Shown in pieces: positions 1 to 11,300 of a stretch of DNA of 64,000 bases. The stretch covers positions 14,618,087 to 14,682,086 of the forward strand of contig CM022945.1 of the NCBI GenBank assembly GCA_012931725.1, in the 5' to 3' direction. The DNA is from Litsea cubeba (taxonomy: Eukaryota > Streptophyta > Magnoliopsida > Laurales > Lauraceae). How positions within the stretch are numbered: position 1 is the stretch's first letter; every line of letters starts with the position of its first letter. The notes below the pieces were generated by a model, which did not search any database, was not told the DNA's origin, and worked only from the letters and a program-made list of their open reading frames with translations. Made by a program: the position numbers and the translations under genes.

Positions 1-220
1 AACAAGAGGCAGTTGGTAAAGAAAACTCATCCCCATAATGGTTTCAGTAAGTAGGAACCATATTCTAATGAAGGGTATTTGTTATTCTTATACAATACAC
101 AATCTTTCAGTTAATAAACAGTAAACCAATAAACAAAGAATGCATATTTACTCAAAGGCTTGATGCAGTATGAAGATGGCAATGCTGGGACTGCATAAAA
201 TCTATCATATCCTTGTACAG

Positions 221-812
221 GGAGGGACGGCTCAGTATTATATTAATGATTACAAAGTACAATTAGTTGAAAGAGAGGATATAAACAAGGGTAATCTGGG
301 AACAAGTAATTTACAAGTAGTTATCCAGAGGGACTCGGTTTTGTGGATATTTCATGCTTCCATAGGTGTACCAAAATCGATACTCTACCACTCCGCCTCA
401 AATTGATGCGGATTATCAAGAAGCATCAATTTGGACACCAAGAAATTATGGCAATCACGAGACATGGCTTAAGTAAACAGATCAGCAAGTTGTTGCTCAG
501 ATGGGACATTTGGGATTGTAATGATGCCAACTTCAAAGTGCTCACAAATGAAATGATGATAAACTTCGATGTGTCGTCCATTCATGAAATTGTGGATTCA
601 CGGCGAGGCTTCTAGTACTTTTGTAGTCTGCATATACAGGAGTCGGTGCTGAGATACACACATGAAACGTCCACAAAACTCAGTCCCTCTGGATAACCGC
701 TTGTAAATTATTTGTTCCCAGATTGCCCTTGTATATATCCTCTCTTTAAACCCTTTTAGGGGGTATTCATGCAATTGTACCTTGTAAACATTAATATAAA
801 TACAGGGCCCAC
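221..812. repeat. Inverted repeat pair (arms about 221-357 and 660-812)
   Basis: The plus-strand stretch around 275-350 (key block GAGAGGATATA..ACAAGGG, then TTATCCAGAGGGACT) reappears reverse-complemented around 660-790. The arms have scattered differences and an extra piece of roughly 15 bp in the right arm. They flank a minus-strand Copia RNase H remnant. They may be LTR pieces of one element placed in opposite orientation, but no TSD was found. Confidence 0.65.
375..612 (-). pseudogene. Ty1/Copia RNase H tail, degenerate
   Basis: Read on the minus strand it gives HFICEHFEVGIITIP, VPSEQQLADLFT-stop-AMSRD and FLVSKLMLL..PHQFE. This is the characteristic end of Copia polyproteins (the QLAD..TKAL/M motif, then a short tail and a stop). 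The Lys codon of the TKAM motif is a stop codon, and no upstream pol is continuous with it. It is a dead fragment. Confidence 0.8.
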
Positions 813-1639
813 CCTTAAAGAGAGTATTCATCAGAGTTTATGCAATCCTAACATTGTCATAGTATCAAAGCCATTACGTAATTGCGTTTAGGGTACCAAC
901 ATACTGTAACTCTTGATCCTCTTCATCACACTGCCCCTCTCGGTTTCTTCCTGCTTCGAGTACAACCTAACAGGTTTTCTAACGAGTAAAACCCGCTTCA
1001 AAGCTTTTGCGATCACCAACAATCATCGCATCATATATACAAAACAAACCCCCCCAATTTTAGTGTTTTTCACCATCGTCTCCTCTAATTTCGCGGTTAG
1101 TGATTTCTCAATTTTTCCCTCAACGGCCTTGGATTTGCACGTCTTTTAGTGTTCCAGCTTGCACGGTCTTGGAGTTCCTCGATCAGATTAGATTCGGATC
1201 ACACCTTGCTGCTTCACTCCAAAAGGGTTTTGACTTGAAGGTAGTCTCTTCTTTGTCGGCATCAAGAAGACATCAAATTGACAGCAACGTGTCCTTGGAC
1301 ACTAGAGTTTCGTCCCTCTTAGCCTCTTGGTATCCCGGTTGTGGCAAGAGATTCTCTTCTTCATTCCTCTTCCATCTGATCATCTTCATCTTCTTCCAAA
1401 TCGTCTTCTAGAGAGGCTCTGATCAACATCTTCTTATTCTAATTCGGCTCTTTGCATCTTCATTCTCACTACTCGTCTAGGGTTTTCAACAAAATCTCAG
1501 CGTCCTTAGTGCTCCTCCTAATGCTTTCTCAGCCGACCTAAGGTACCTTTGCTGCTTGGGAATTTTCTGACTCATGATTGAGAGCATCCTCCCTACTTAG
1601 TTGGTCATCTTTCTGAGGAGTATACCCAGGAGTTGGAAG

Positions 1640-2345
1640 GAGCACTCTAGAGGTTAGGTTTTGAGTTCACTAGATACTGCTTGCGAGTATTGGAGATCGC
1701 AGTTGAGTTTCATCAACCTGGCGGGCAACCTTGTTTACTTGACCATTACTCAACCAGACATCTCCTATGTTGTTAATCAGGTAAGCCAATTTATGATTGC
1801 ACCACGCCATCTCCATCTTGAAGCATCCGAATGTATCATTCGGTATTTACTTGGTAGTTGGTACTAATGAAGACTATATTTTCCAGTTGGATCTCGTCTT
1901 CATCTCAAAGGTTCTATGATGCTGACTAGGCAAGCTTTCCAATACTCGCCGCTCTACTACTGGGTGGTGTATATACCTTGGAAACACATTTGTCTTGTGG
2001 AAATGTAAGAACCATAAATGTGTTCTGAAATCTTCTACAGAAGCGGAATATTGAGCTATGTCTGGCTTGTTCTGGGATTATTTGGCTACAATGGGTTCTA
2101 TCTGAATTGGGATTTCCTTAAGAACATCCTCCCCTCTTCATGTTGACAATACACTGTCAGAATTACAGAAATTTTCACGAAAGGACCAAGCACATTGAGG
2201 CCGGCCTTCACTCCAACTGAGAAGCTATGACGATCACACTATTAATCTCCCTCACATCTTCGCAAAGGCCTTGACAAGGAATCATCATCAATTCCTCATG
2301 GACAAATTACTGCCTATGGTGGGGGCCTAGGGGACTACCAACTCA
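1640..2345 (+). pseudogene. Ty1/Copia RT end to RNase H, degenerate
   Basis: The translation has GNLVYLTITQPDISYVVNQV, the classic Copia block between RT and RNase H. It is followed out of frame by the STTGWCIYLGN..VLWKCK and SSTEAEY equivalents (about 1950-2050) and the ADIF-TKAL equivalent (about 2260-2320). Several frameshifts and stops occur. It ends at a purine-rich run (GGTGGGGGCCTAGGGG, 2317-2332) that looks like a polypurine tract, so LTR-derived sequence probably follows to about 2560. Confidence 0.85.
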
Positions 2346-3339
2346 TTGTAATGATTATGTTCGACTTTTGATTGATTTAATTACCCATGTTTATGGGATC
2401 TTGATTGTAATCACCCCTAATCAAGGGGAAACATTTGTTGTATTCTTCCCATATAGGATACAAGCGAATCTACAAGAAGAGGGATCCTCCACACGAGTCG
2501 ACACCCAATTTTCCAACAATCTTAATTTCAGTATTGTGCTTCTTTGTTATGTCAAATAGTAGTAGGTAAAAAAGTTGATCCTGTTTTCTAAAGAATTGCC
2601 TTGTTCTCGATATTCAGTATGATGCACAAGAAAAAACATGCTTCCAATCAAAAAAAGAAAAAACAAAGAATAACTTTTCATTTTGTTATTATGTATAGTG
2701 GCATTCCTATAGTATTTACTTAATTCCCGTGCACTTGCACCATTCTCAAAACACTATTCATCTACTAACTCCCATAAACATTTTTATTATTATCATATAG
2801 TTACCAAAAACTACTATTTTATATTTTCAAATGTCAATATATTTATATCGACACAACTGTATAAAGCATTGTAAACGCTAAAAAAAACATTATAGACCAA
2901 CAAAAGGCCCAAGACTTGTTGTCAAGTGCAGCTCCATCTGATATAAATTGAGGATTGATTCATCAATATAACTTCAAATTAGACAATAATAGACCATTGC
3001 GATTGAATCGAGCAGATTCTTCCAACGGTATATAAAATGAAGAAGTCCAACATTCAGATCGAAAGATAAGACCTCTAAAAAGCTAAAGGGTCGAAAGAGT
3101 GAAGGGTCAGAAAATTAGAATAGTGTTTTCTTCCGGCTCTACTCTTCCTATGCAAACAAGATGAACTTGATATCAAAATCTACATTTCAAGAGCTTTTGG
3201 ACGGCATATGGACCGCAAAAATCTAACAGGCGGATGAAGAGATACATCATTCAAAAGTTGACGAATGGACAAAAGAGTGTAAAGAAATAGGTCAGCAAGT
3301 CAGCTCGACCTAATGGGTCAGCCCACAACCCATGTATTG

Positions 3340-3780
3340 GGTTAGCCCACAAGTCAACATTGTATGAGTTGTCAATAGATATTAGATAGATATTAGTTTC
3401 CTTAACAATACGTATACTCATGTAATTAGATCCACTAATCTAGGCTACTGTGTTATATATGGATCCATCGTCAATACAAGGATACACAATTCTCTTGCAA
3501 CTCTTGTATGCTTCCGTGATCTCTCTTGTATGCTTATGGTTTTGTTCAAGGATCTCTAACAAAGAGGACCCTCTCCAAGCATTAGAAGGGGTGTCAAAAA
3601 CCCCTCTCCCCTTTCTCCGTAGAAAAATGGGGGAGGCTTCAGCTCTAGTGTGGGTAGTTGGTACTAAGACATTGCTCCTAAATTCTAAACTAGTTTCTTG
3701 GTTTTCAATGTGACAATTTAGTCTACCAGACATCCAAACTCCAAGGCTTCTTCACCAGTCTCTTGATTTTCTAGGTGACT
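3340..3780 (+). repeat. LTR-like sequence, undelimited
   Basis: An AT-rich stretch has the look of a plant Copia LTR: repeated AGATATTAG, then a TGTTATATATGGATCC TATA-like element near 3450 and transcript-like sequence after it. I could not find paired ends or a TSD. The TTTAGTCTMCCAGAMATCCAA block at 3717 recurs at 4351, on the other side of the TRIM. Confidence 0.3.
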
Positions 3781-3784
3781 TTTT

Positions 3785-4348
3785 TGTAACAATCCAGGCC
3801 CATTGTCCACATGATCTTGCCCGCTTTGCCTCATGGGATTTCAACCCAATATTACCACATGGTTTTAGAAAGCCTCATGTGGAGTTAACACATATATACC
3901 CAAGATCAGGACTAGCGTATGTTTCCAATGTGGGACTTGTGCACCACTGCATACCCAGTCCTTTTAGAGTTTCCCCACCCTCACTCTAGGTGGATGCTCG
4001 CCAGACCCAACACCCTTCTACAGGGGGGCCACAGGCATGACATACTCCCCCACCGGAAAACAGAGCTGTTATCAGCTCTAATACCATCTGTAATGACCCA
4101 AGACCATTGTCCACATGATATTGTCCGTTTTGGCTCATGGGTTTTCAACCCAATCTTACCGCACGGTTTTAAAAGGCCTCATGTCGAGTTAACACATATA
4201 TACCCAAGATCAGGACTAGCGTATATTTCCAATGTAAGACTTATGCACCACTGCATACCCAGTCCTTTAGAGTTTCCCCGCCTTCTCACTCTAGGTGGAT
4301 GCTAGCCGGACCTAACGCCCTTCCACAGGGGGTGCCACAGGTGTAACA
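3785..4348 (-). mobile_element. Complete TRIM (miniature LTR retrotransposon) with a 46-bp interior
   Basis: On the minus strand: 5' LTR 4348-4089 (260 bp, starting TGTTACACC and ending CATTACA), a 2-nt spacer GA, and a primer-binding site TGGTATTAGAGC at 4086-4075. That site differs by one base from the initiator-Met tRNA complement TGGTATCAGAGC. A polypurine tract GGTGGGGGAGTA is at 4054-4043, and the 3' LTR is 4042-3785 (258 bp, TGTCATGCC...TTGTTACA). Both flanks are TTTTT, a plausible 5-bp TSD although low complexity. No coding capacity. The LTRs are colinear with scattered substitutions. Confidence 0.88.
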
Positions 4349-4947
4349 TTTTTAGTCTCCCAGAAATCCAAACCCAAAGATTTTGAGATTTTGACGAGGA
4401 ATTGAGTCATTTTGATCCAAATGACCTGAAACTCAGCCATATTCGTGAGTTTTGCATGAGACATCGGCAACCATTAAATTGACCGAAAGTCTAGGACCTA
4501 ACTAAGGAACTCTAGTTTTTCTTGAATTTAAGTTTGTAAAAGAAGGCAAAAAAATTGTAATAGCCATATCCAATATCAATAAAATTCATAAATTTGCCTT
4601 GTGCAATTGTTTGTCTTGCTTGGAACTCCACTTTCTCTCCTTTTGTGTTGTTTGTATTAGTTGCTATACCTCTCTTTGAAATTACGATGTTGCGACTCCA
4701 AATACCATTCCTTGCATGTTTTCACCTATCAACAGGAACAGGCATCTTGGAATTGCATGTTAGAGCCCTCATATGTCCAATCTCACACTCATATCTGTCT
4801 CCAAATTATGTAGCATAGTGTTGGGTCTATGTCCCGTATTTCGGGTTAACCAGATTGGCCCATTAGGTTAGCCAAGGACCAGGCTTTGGGTCAGGGTATT
4901 TTGGTAACTGTACCAAGGCTTTTTTTGGCAGGAGAAAGATAGTGTCT

Positions 4948-4949
<2 letters not shown>

Positions 4950-4997
<48 letters not shown>
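4950..4997. repeat. (TA)n(TG)n compound microsatellite
   Basis: About ten TA units run directly into about twelve TG units. Such TA-TG junctions are prone to slippage and cruciform or Z-DNA formation. It lies in the inferred Ca2+-ATPase intron 7. Confidence 0.95.
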
Positions 4998-5381
4998 ATG
5001 TAACATGTAAACCGAGACCTAAAAGTGAGAAGAGATAGTGAGTTCTCTTGGTCGTGGACGTAGGCACATTACTAAACCATGTAAATCCTCATGTGTGATT
5101 GACTCTCTTCTTGTGTCTCAGTGTGTGGCTTGTTTATTAATTGTATTCATGCTTTCGCACGCACACGCACAACACATAGTAATATCAATCACAACTCATA
5201 ATGCATCTAAATGAAATACAAAATCATATTAAAAAACATAATTGAAATAAAATCCATCCTTAAATGATTTCAAAAGTAACCCTGCTTTCAAAAAGAAAAT
5301 TGTTTGCAAATTGCAACATGCAAGCGAAGGAAATCCATTACCAACAAACTTGTTAAAGGCTAGTAATATCTAGGCTCATAC

Positions 5382-8300
5382 CTGTAACTACAACAACAAG
5401 TATGACAGCAAAGGCAATGCTCCCTCCATCATACCATCCTGCTTTAATGCCCTGAAACAAATATGGAAGGTTGAAGACTCAAAACCTTAGTCACAACCAA
5501 GACTATATGAAAATGGGCAATAAAATGAAAAATATTCACCACAAAAACTTAAAAGAATGAGAACCAATATACAGAAAAAAAAAAACACATAAAAAATTTT
5601 AAATAAAAACAAGAAGAAGGCAACAGAAGAAAACGGTACATATGACCAAGGTTGCAATAGCACCACACATTAATAAATTTCTATAATGTTTACATGATAG
5701 ACAATGACTATAACTGATTTGACTTAACAGATATAAAGAATGAAAAGGACCATAGTTCATATAGTAGCATTTAGAAGCATTGGTTGATTGGGTACATATA
5801 ATAGGTACTTGGCATTTTGTTCAGTTGGAACTTGGAAGATGCAGACCTTGCACCATCAAAAGCAACCTACTCTTTTGAGTTGTGGTTGACAGGGGAAAGC
5901 ACTTACGCATGATGCTAGCAATATGTTCTGAAGCTCTGCAAATCAATGAAGTTCACTACATTCCCATTGTAACAAGCCTATAGATGTATTGACTACACAA
6001 AAACTTGTGAATGTCAACCCATCTAACACAGAGAACTTGAAGCTTTAAATTTTTTAAGTGACTCATGCACATGTAATGCCTGTCAAGTGAACTTCGTTCT
6101 ATATAAGATGGCACTTGACTGGGAAAATATTCCTTTCAGATGTCATTGTTCCTTTCTGAATGATTTAATATGTCAAGCACATGACTATCAAGAAACCTCC
6201 CCTTTCTTATTTGAAAAGATTGTGAAACTTATTTGTCAAAAATCTAAAAGTATAGATACAACAAATAAAATGGGGCCTAATAAGACAACAGGATTACACA
6301 TTAAACTGATAGTCTCTAAAACATCGTAGTTCTGCTAGCCGATCAGCATTATTATTTCCTGCTTGCAAAATACGAGATCGGACACTGTCAGAGAATACGT
6401 CCAATTGCTTCATACAATCTGAAATATACCAAGGATAAGCAAATCCGCTGGACGACCACACTGTAACACAAAGTGAAATGCCTTTTAAAGTTGCACCTAT
6501 AACCAGCTCATTTGAATCCATACCGAACATCAGGCCACAATAATTTTGCAGAAGATTTCCCTCCTAATATTCATTAATACCGCACTCCAATTCATTAGTA
6601 CCCCATGCAGCTCAACAAAAAGAAACTACCAAATCAAAAACAATAATAGTTGCATATGCCCACGTTTCCATGAGAAAGCAACCAGTTTGCAAATTAATCA
6701 CTCCCCTCATTGGTTTTATTAGAATAATAATATATAAAGCATACCTAGTTTATTATTCTAGCACAAATAATACAAGATAAACCCTTTTTTTTTCTCAATG
6801 CTGATCACGGTGTTAAGTCAACTGCAAGCACATGAATATTTTATTATAGCAGCCAGCTCAATAATGGACCTGCCTGATAGATCATCTGACACCTATGATC
6901 TTTCACATGCAAACCAAGGACTAAAAAAACATGAATGCCAAAGTGAAAAACTGAGAACCCAAGATGTTTAGAGAGTGGGGTATATTATTGCATTATAATA
7001 TTTTGGGATGGTAACCAAGCTACGATAATATATATAGGAAAATATTCATGTGCATCCATCCCTCACCATAGGATGAGGGACACATAGTGGGGCAACATAG
7101 TGAGGCTGACTTTATGATCCATCCGAACCCTCCACACACACGGGACCCCCTGAATTGCACTTGAACCATGAAGTTTCACTGATCTGAATGGACTGGATCG
7201 TTGGGTCAAGGTCAAGTTTTTCAGTAAATATAAAGTCGTTAAACGTGTGGGCCATGGATGAAGGGGTTAGAGGCATGTGATTGACCCCAAACTTAATATT
7301 TGAGCCTGTCCAAAATGTCTCTTTCCGTCCCCCCAGTGGGCCCTAAGTGGGCCCCATCAAATTGTCCCTCACCATAATACGGTGAGTTGTGGATGCATAT
7401 GAATATTGAGTGCTTTAGGCTATTTGGAAAAGTCTATTTTCCCTCTCTGATTGAATCAGAATTAAGATCATTTTCCTCTTTTTCAAAAAGTAACAAAAGG
7501 TAAGAGAATCCAATAAGACATCAATGTCTCAAGCAATCAGACAACTTGTAGTTTTTTCTCTTCTTCTTCTACTTTTTTTTTAGAAGTTTGCCCAAATAAC
7601 TTTCACTTTATCACAAGTTTGCATGTACTACTTTTATTATATGACAACTTTGCCATATAATTTTCACTATATGACAAGTTTGTTATTCAATTGAATCAAA
7701 CATTCTACGCGTAATATCAAAATGGTCTACTTGCAAAATTCTCTAATTGAAACAGCTCTATTTCAACTAGAACTAATCAAATCAGCTCTATTTCAAACAT
7801 ATCAGAGTTTCCACACAGGCCCTTCCTGATATGTAGTTACAAATCCACGGATTTACATGGTCGCAGCTATGCAGCTTAAATCCAACATGTACAAGAATAC
7901 TCTAGTGAAAATGGAACCCCAGAAAAGAAACCAAAAATTGACACCATAAACCATGGAATCATAAAAATGAATACAAACAGTGAAAATGTAAACTAAATGA
8001 TAACATGAATTTCTTCATCGTAGAATGACAGACCACGGCATAGAATAACGCATTGGGCCCATCTGTCGGAATGGAATTGAATTCCTAAGAATTCATGATA
8101 AAACAGAATCTGAGAAAGGATCATTAAAAAGGCAAGGGGTGAAGGATATAAGGTGGAGATGTAGACAAGCCCTCACTTCGCTAGGATTTCGTTTGATAGG
8201 GTGATGGCTGGGTATTCATTTTCCATCTCCCCTTAATTCATTTTCTAGTAAAGTGGAGATAATTTGATGGCCATTTATGGCTCTTCAATTTTAGCCGCTT

Positions 8301-11300
8301 TTAGGAATACATTTCTTACAATTCCTAGGAATTCAATTCCATGCAAACAAAAAGGCACATAGTGATAATATGAATCATTGCACAGGGAAGTATATCAAAA
8401 CACAATATCAATCAAAACTTAAGAAATAAATTCTGCTAACTGGCTAAAGCATGATAGCCCAACATCACCTCTGTTTTTATGCCCAATGCCAGCGATGCCA
8501 TTGCAGCTACTATCAGAATCATTAGGGTTAAGTCCTTAAAAGCATCCACGACGAAGGCCTACATAAATGAACAAATGCTTGATATATAAAACTTCTACTG
8601 TTGAAGATAACAATGAAATCAAAAATTATTGAAGCTCAATGGTGTTCCAAAATGTACCAAGAAGTTCCTCCCTTTCCTTCTAGGATATGTGTTTGCTCCA
8701 AAAATATTTCTCCGATGGACTAATTCTGCATCATCTCCACCAATCCCCATCTCTAGATTTGTTTTTAATAGAGTTGCTAGACCTTTAAGCTGATACAATG
8801 ATACAATAAATAAAGTAATGGTAAAGAAAAGATGATTGAGATATAGACGATGCAGAAATTGAGCTGTGAGATGGGAACTTGCCCCTCCATATCCTTGTAG
8901 AGCAGAAAAATCACGGTCCCTGGTCATTGAAGAGAGTTGCTCTCGTCCAATCCCATAACCACCATGAGGGGTTCTAGGTAGTCCTCCTGAATTACATAGT
9001 GATAAAATGTAGAAGACACGCATGAACATACAAAAGATGAGCAATATATAACTTTGTTGATATTACAAGGGAGAAGATAGTATAGCATACAGAAGCTCAA
9101 TATAGCAGTACAGCCAACCATCTTGAACACTACCTTTTTTTCTGAACGCTACCTTTTTCTCTGAGTGGTTTAGGCAATGCCTCATGAACTACTACTATAT
9201 AAATTCCTAATGACATGCAGTAATTTGACCCATCTGGCTACATTTCACTAGAAAGGGAATTAACCTAAAGACCATTAGTACAATATATATATGAGCTACA
9301 GCAGTACAAGAAATATCCACTCAAATGAGCCATGAATCTTTCACTTGAACCAAAAACAATGATTTCAAATGAACAAAAAGTTTATACAATACTTTTTGAT
9401 AACCAAGTTTATACATTACTTCAGTATGAATTTATGGAAGATTCCATTCTATGAAAAGAAGGTGAATATAGAGGATAAAGAAAATAAACTTCAAGGAATT
9501 ACTCATGTTCCCTGATCATTAGAGAGAGAGAGGGGGACAGAGAGAAGAAAGGGGGGAGGGAGGGAGAGGATAATTCTAGATCATCATCAGTGAAAATTTT
9601 AGGAGGTATGCATGTTATATGACACGTACATAACTTTTGTGAATACCCACAATCACATGTAAGGGAAATGTGACTGAGAAAACAACAAAACATCAAGGAC
9701 AAATGAAAAAACTGTTATATATTAGTACAGAAAAACATGGGCATCACCAAGTCATAGATGCCTAGATAACACATTTATAACAGTCGGAAAGTAAATATAG
9801 GAAGCAAGAGAAAGCCCAGAGTCAGCAAACAGTCTTCTTGCAACAATTCCTTCAAATTCAACACCAATTGGATTCCTATGATGTAGTCACCAAAGAAGGA
9901 GGTTGGATCAGCACCAATCTCACAAAATCATAAGAGGAACAGTTGCAGGAGACAGAGGGAGTGGGAGTATATATTCTTATGTACGTTATTTTACAACATG
10001 CCACAAAACAGGAATATGCTTCATAAGGACCCCTTCTTACAGTAACATTTAAAGCTATTATCATATTAAACAAGAATATACATGCAGAAACAAAAAGGGA
10101 AAAATTCAGAGCCATACAGTAAGGATATTTTATCACAACAATTCTAGCTTTGAGCAATAAATTTATAATATCCACTGGATAGCAAAAGAATTTAAAAGGT
10201 ACCATCAGGCGTCCTTCCTCCGGCCTCCCTGAAGAGAATAGCTGCCTGATACAATAAGGATATTAAGTCAAAATGCAAGGTAAATGATACTGGTGACATA
10301 AATCTCATACTTATTTTGGGTGAACCTTACCCGTATGACTTGAGCATGAGCCCGAATCTTCCTCCTCATTTCCTCTTTCTTTTTTTCCTCTTTCAAGTCC
10401 AAGGTATACCGAAACCGACGAGCAGCATTTAGTGCGAGTGTTGCTTGCTAGGGAAAAAAATAAATTTATTCAATTAAAAAGAAGGAAAAAAAATATTAAA
10501 GACAATGTAAATGGTTTGCTTTAATTATGCATTGTTTTTCATATCATATCCTAGGAAGATAAAAGGATGGTGTGTATAATCCTCTAAAGCAACATTTTCT
10601 CCAAAGACAAGCACATAGAACCACAAGGCCACACACCAATTATAATATACTAAAGATAAGGGTTTTAGTGGATGAGACGAGAGAATGAGTGAATGCTAAA
10701 CTAGAATTGTGGCGGAAAACATTAGAGACAAAAGGGTTTAGGCTAAGTCGATGCAAAACGAAATATATGGAATGCAAGGTTAGTCAAAGTAGGACACCTG
10801 GTAGCATAGAAGTAAGTTTGGGCACACAAAAGATTGTAGAGAAAGAAAACTTTAGGTACCTTGGAGCTATGGTGCAACAAGATGGAGGGATTGATACTGA
10901 TGTAAGTCATAGGATTCAGGCCGGGTGAACCAAATGGAGGAGTGCTTCTGGGGTCTTGTGTGATCGGAAAGTCCCCCTCAAGGTTAAAGGAAAGTATTAT
11001 AAGGTGGTGGTGCGACCAGCGTTGTTATATGGATCAGAGTGTTGGGCAGTAAAGCATAATCATGTCAAGAAGATGGAAGTTGCGGATATGAGAATGCTAA
11101 GATGGATGTGCGGGATCACAAGGAGAGATAGGATTAGGAATGAGGAGATTAGGGGCAAAGTAGGAATAGCACCGATTGGAGATAAAATGAGAGAAAATCG
11201 ACTGAGATGGTTCGGCCATGTTAGAAGGCGTCCAACGGAGGCACCTATTAAAAGGTGTGAAAGCATAGAGATTGCTAGGAGTAGGAGAATGAGACCCAAG

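Larger units (their letters stand above)
1..5381. other. Left-edge stretch: intron 7 of the Ca2+-ATPase gene, filled with repeat debris
   Basis: By gene structure this lies downstream of the GIKAGWYDGG exon on the minus strand. The next expected exon (beginning AxSDYRQSLQFQ in the family) was searched for by eye and not found here, so this is either one long intron or the gene is broken. The stretch holds inverted LTR-like arms, two Copia remnants in opposite orientation, an LTR-like piece and a complete TRIM. From 4380 to 4950 and from 5000 to 5381 I see nothing recognisable. Confidence 0.6.
5452..8468 (-). other. Ca2+-ATPase intron 6 with two MITEs
   Basis: The intron is bounded by donor GTGATG at 8468 and acceptor TTTCAG ending at 5452. 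It holds MITEs at 7041-7407 and 8071-8342. A 78-residue open frame at 6294-6530 (minus) ends with a piece reminiscent of LINE RNase H (GNNNADRLAEL), but this is too short to claim. Nothing else recognised. Confidence 0.75.

Noticed and set aside
3440..3733. Overlapping frames of 87 and 97 codons on both strands
   Set aside because: They lie in LTR-like sequence and resemble no protein.
6294..6530. Minus-strand frame ending in a LINE RNase H-like GNNNADRLAEL
   Set aside because: The match is one short motif without the catalytic residues or neighbouring blocks. It lies in a Ca2+-ATPase intron and could be chance.
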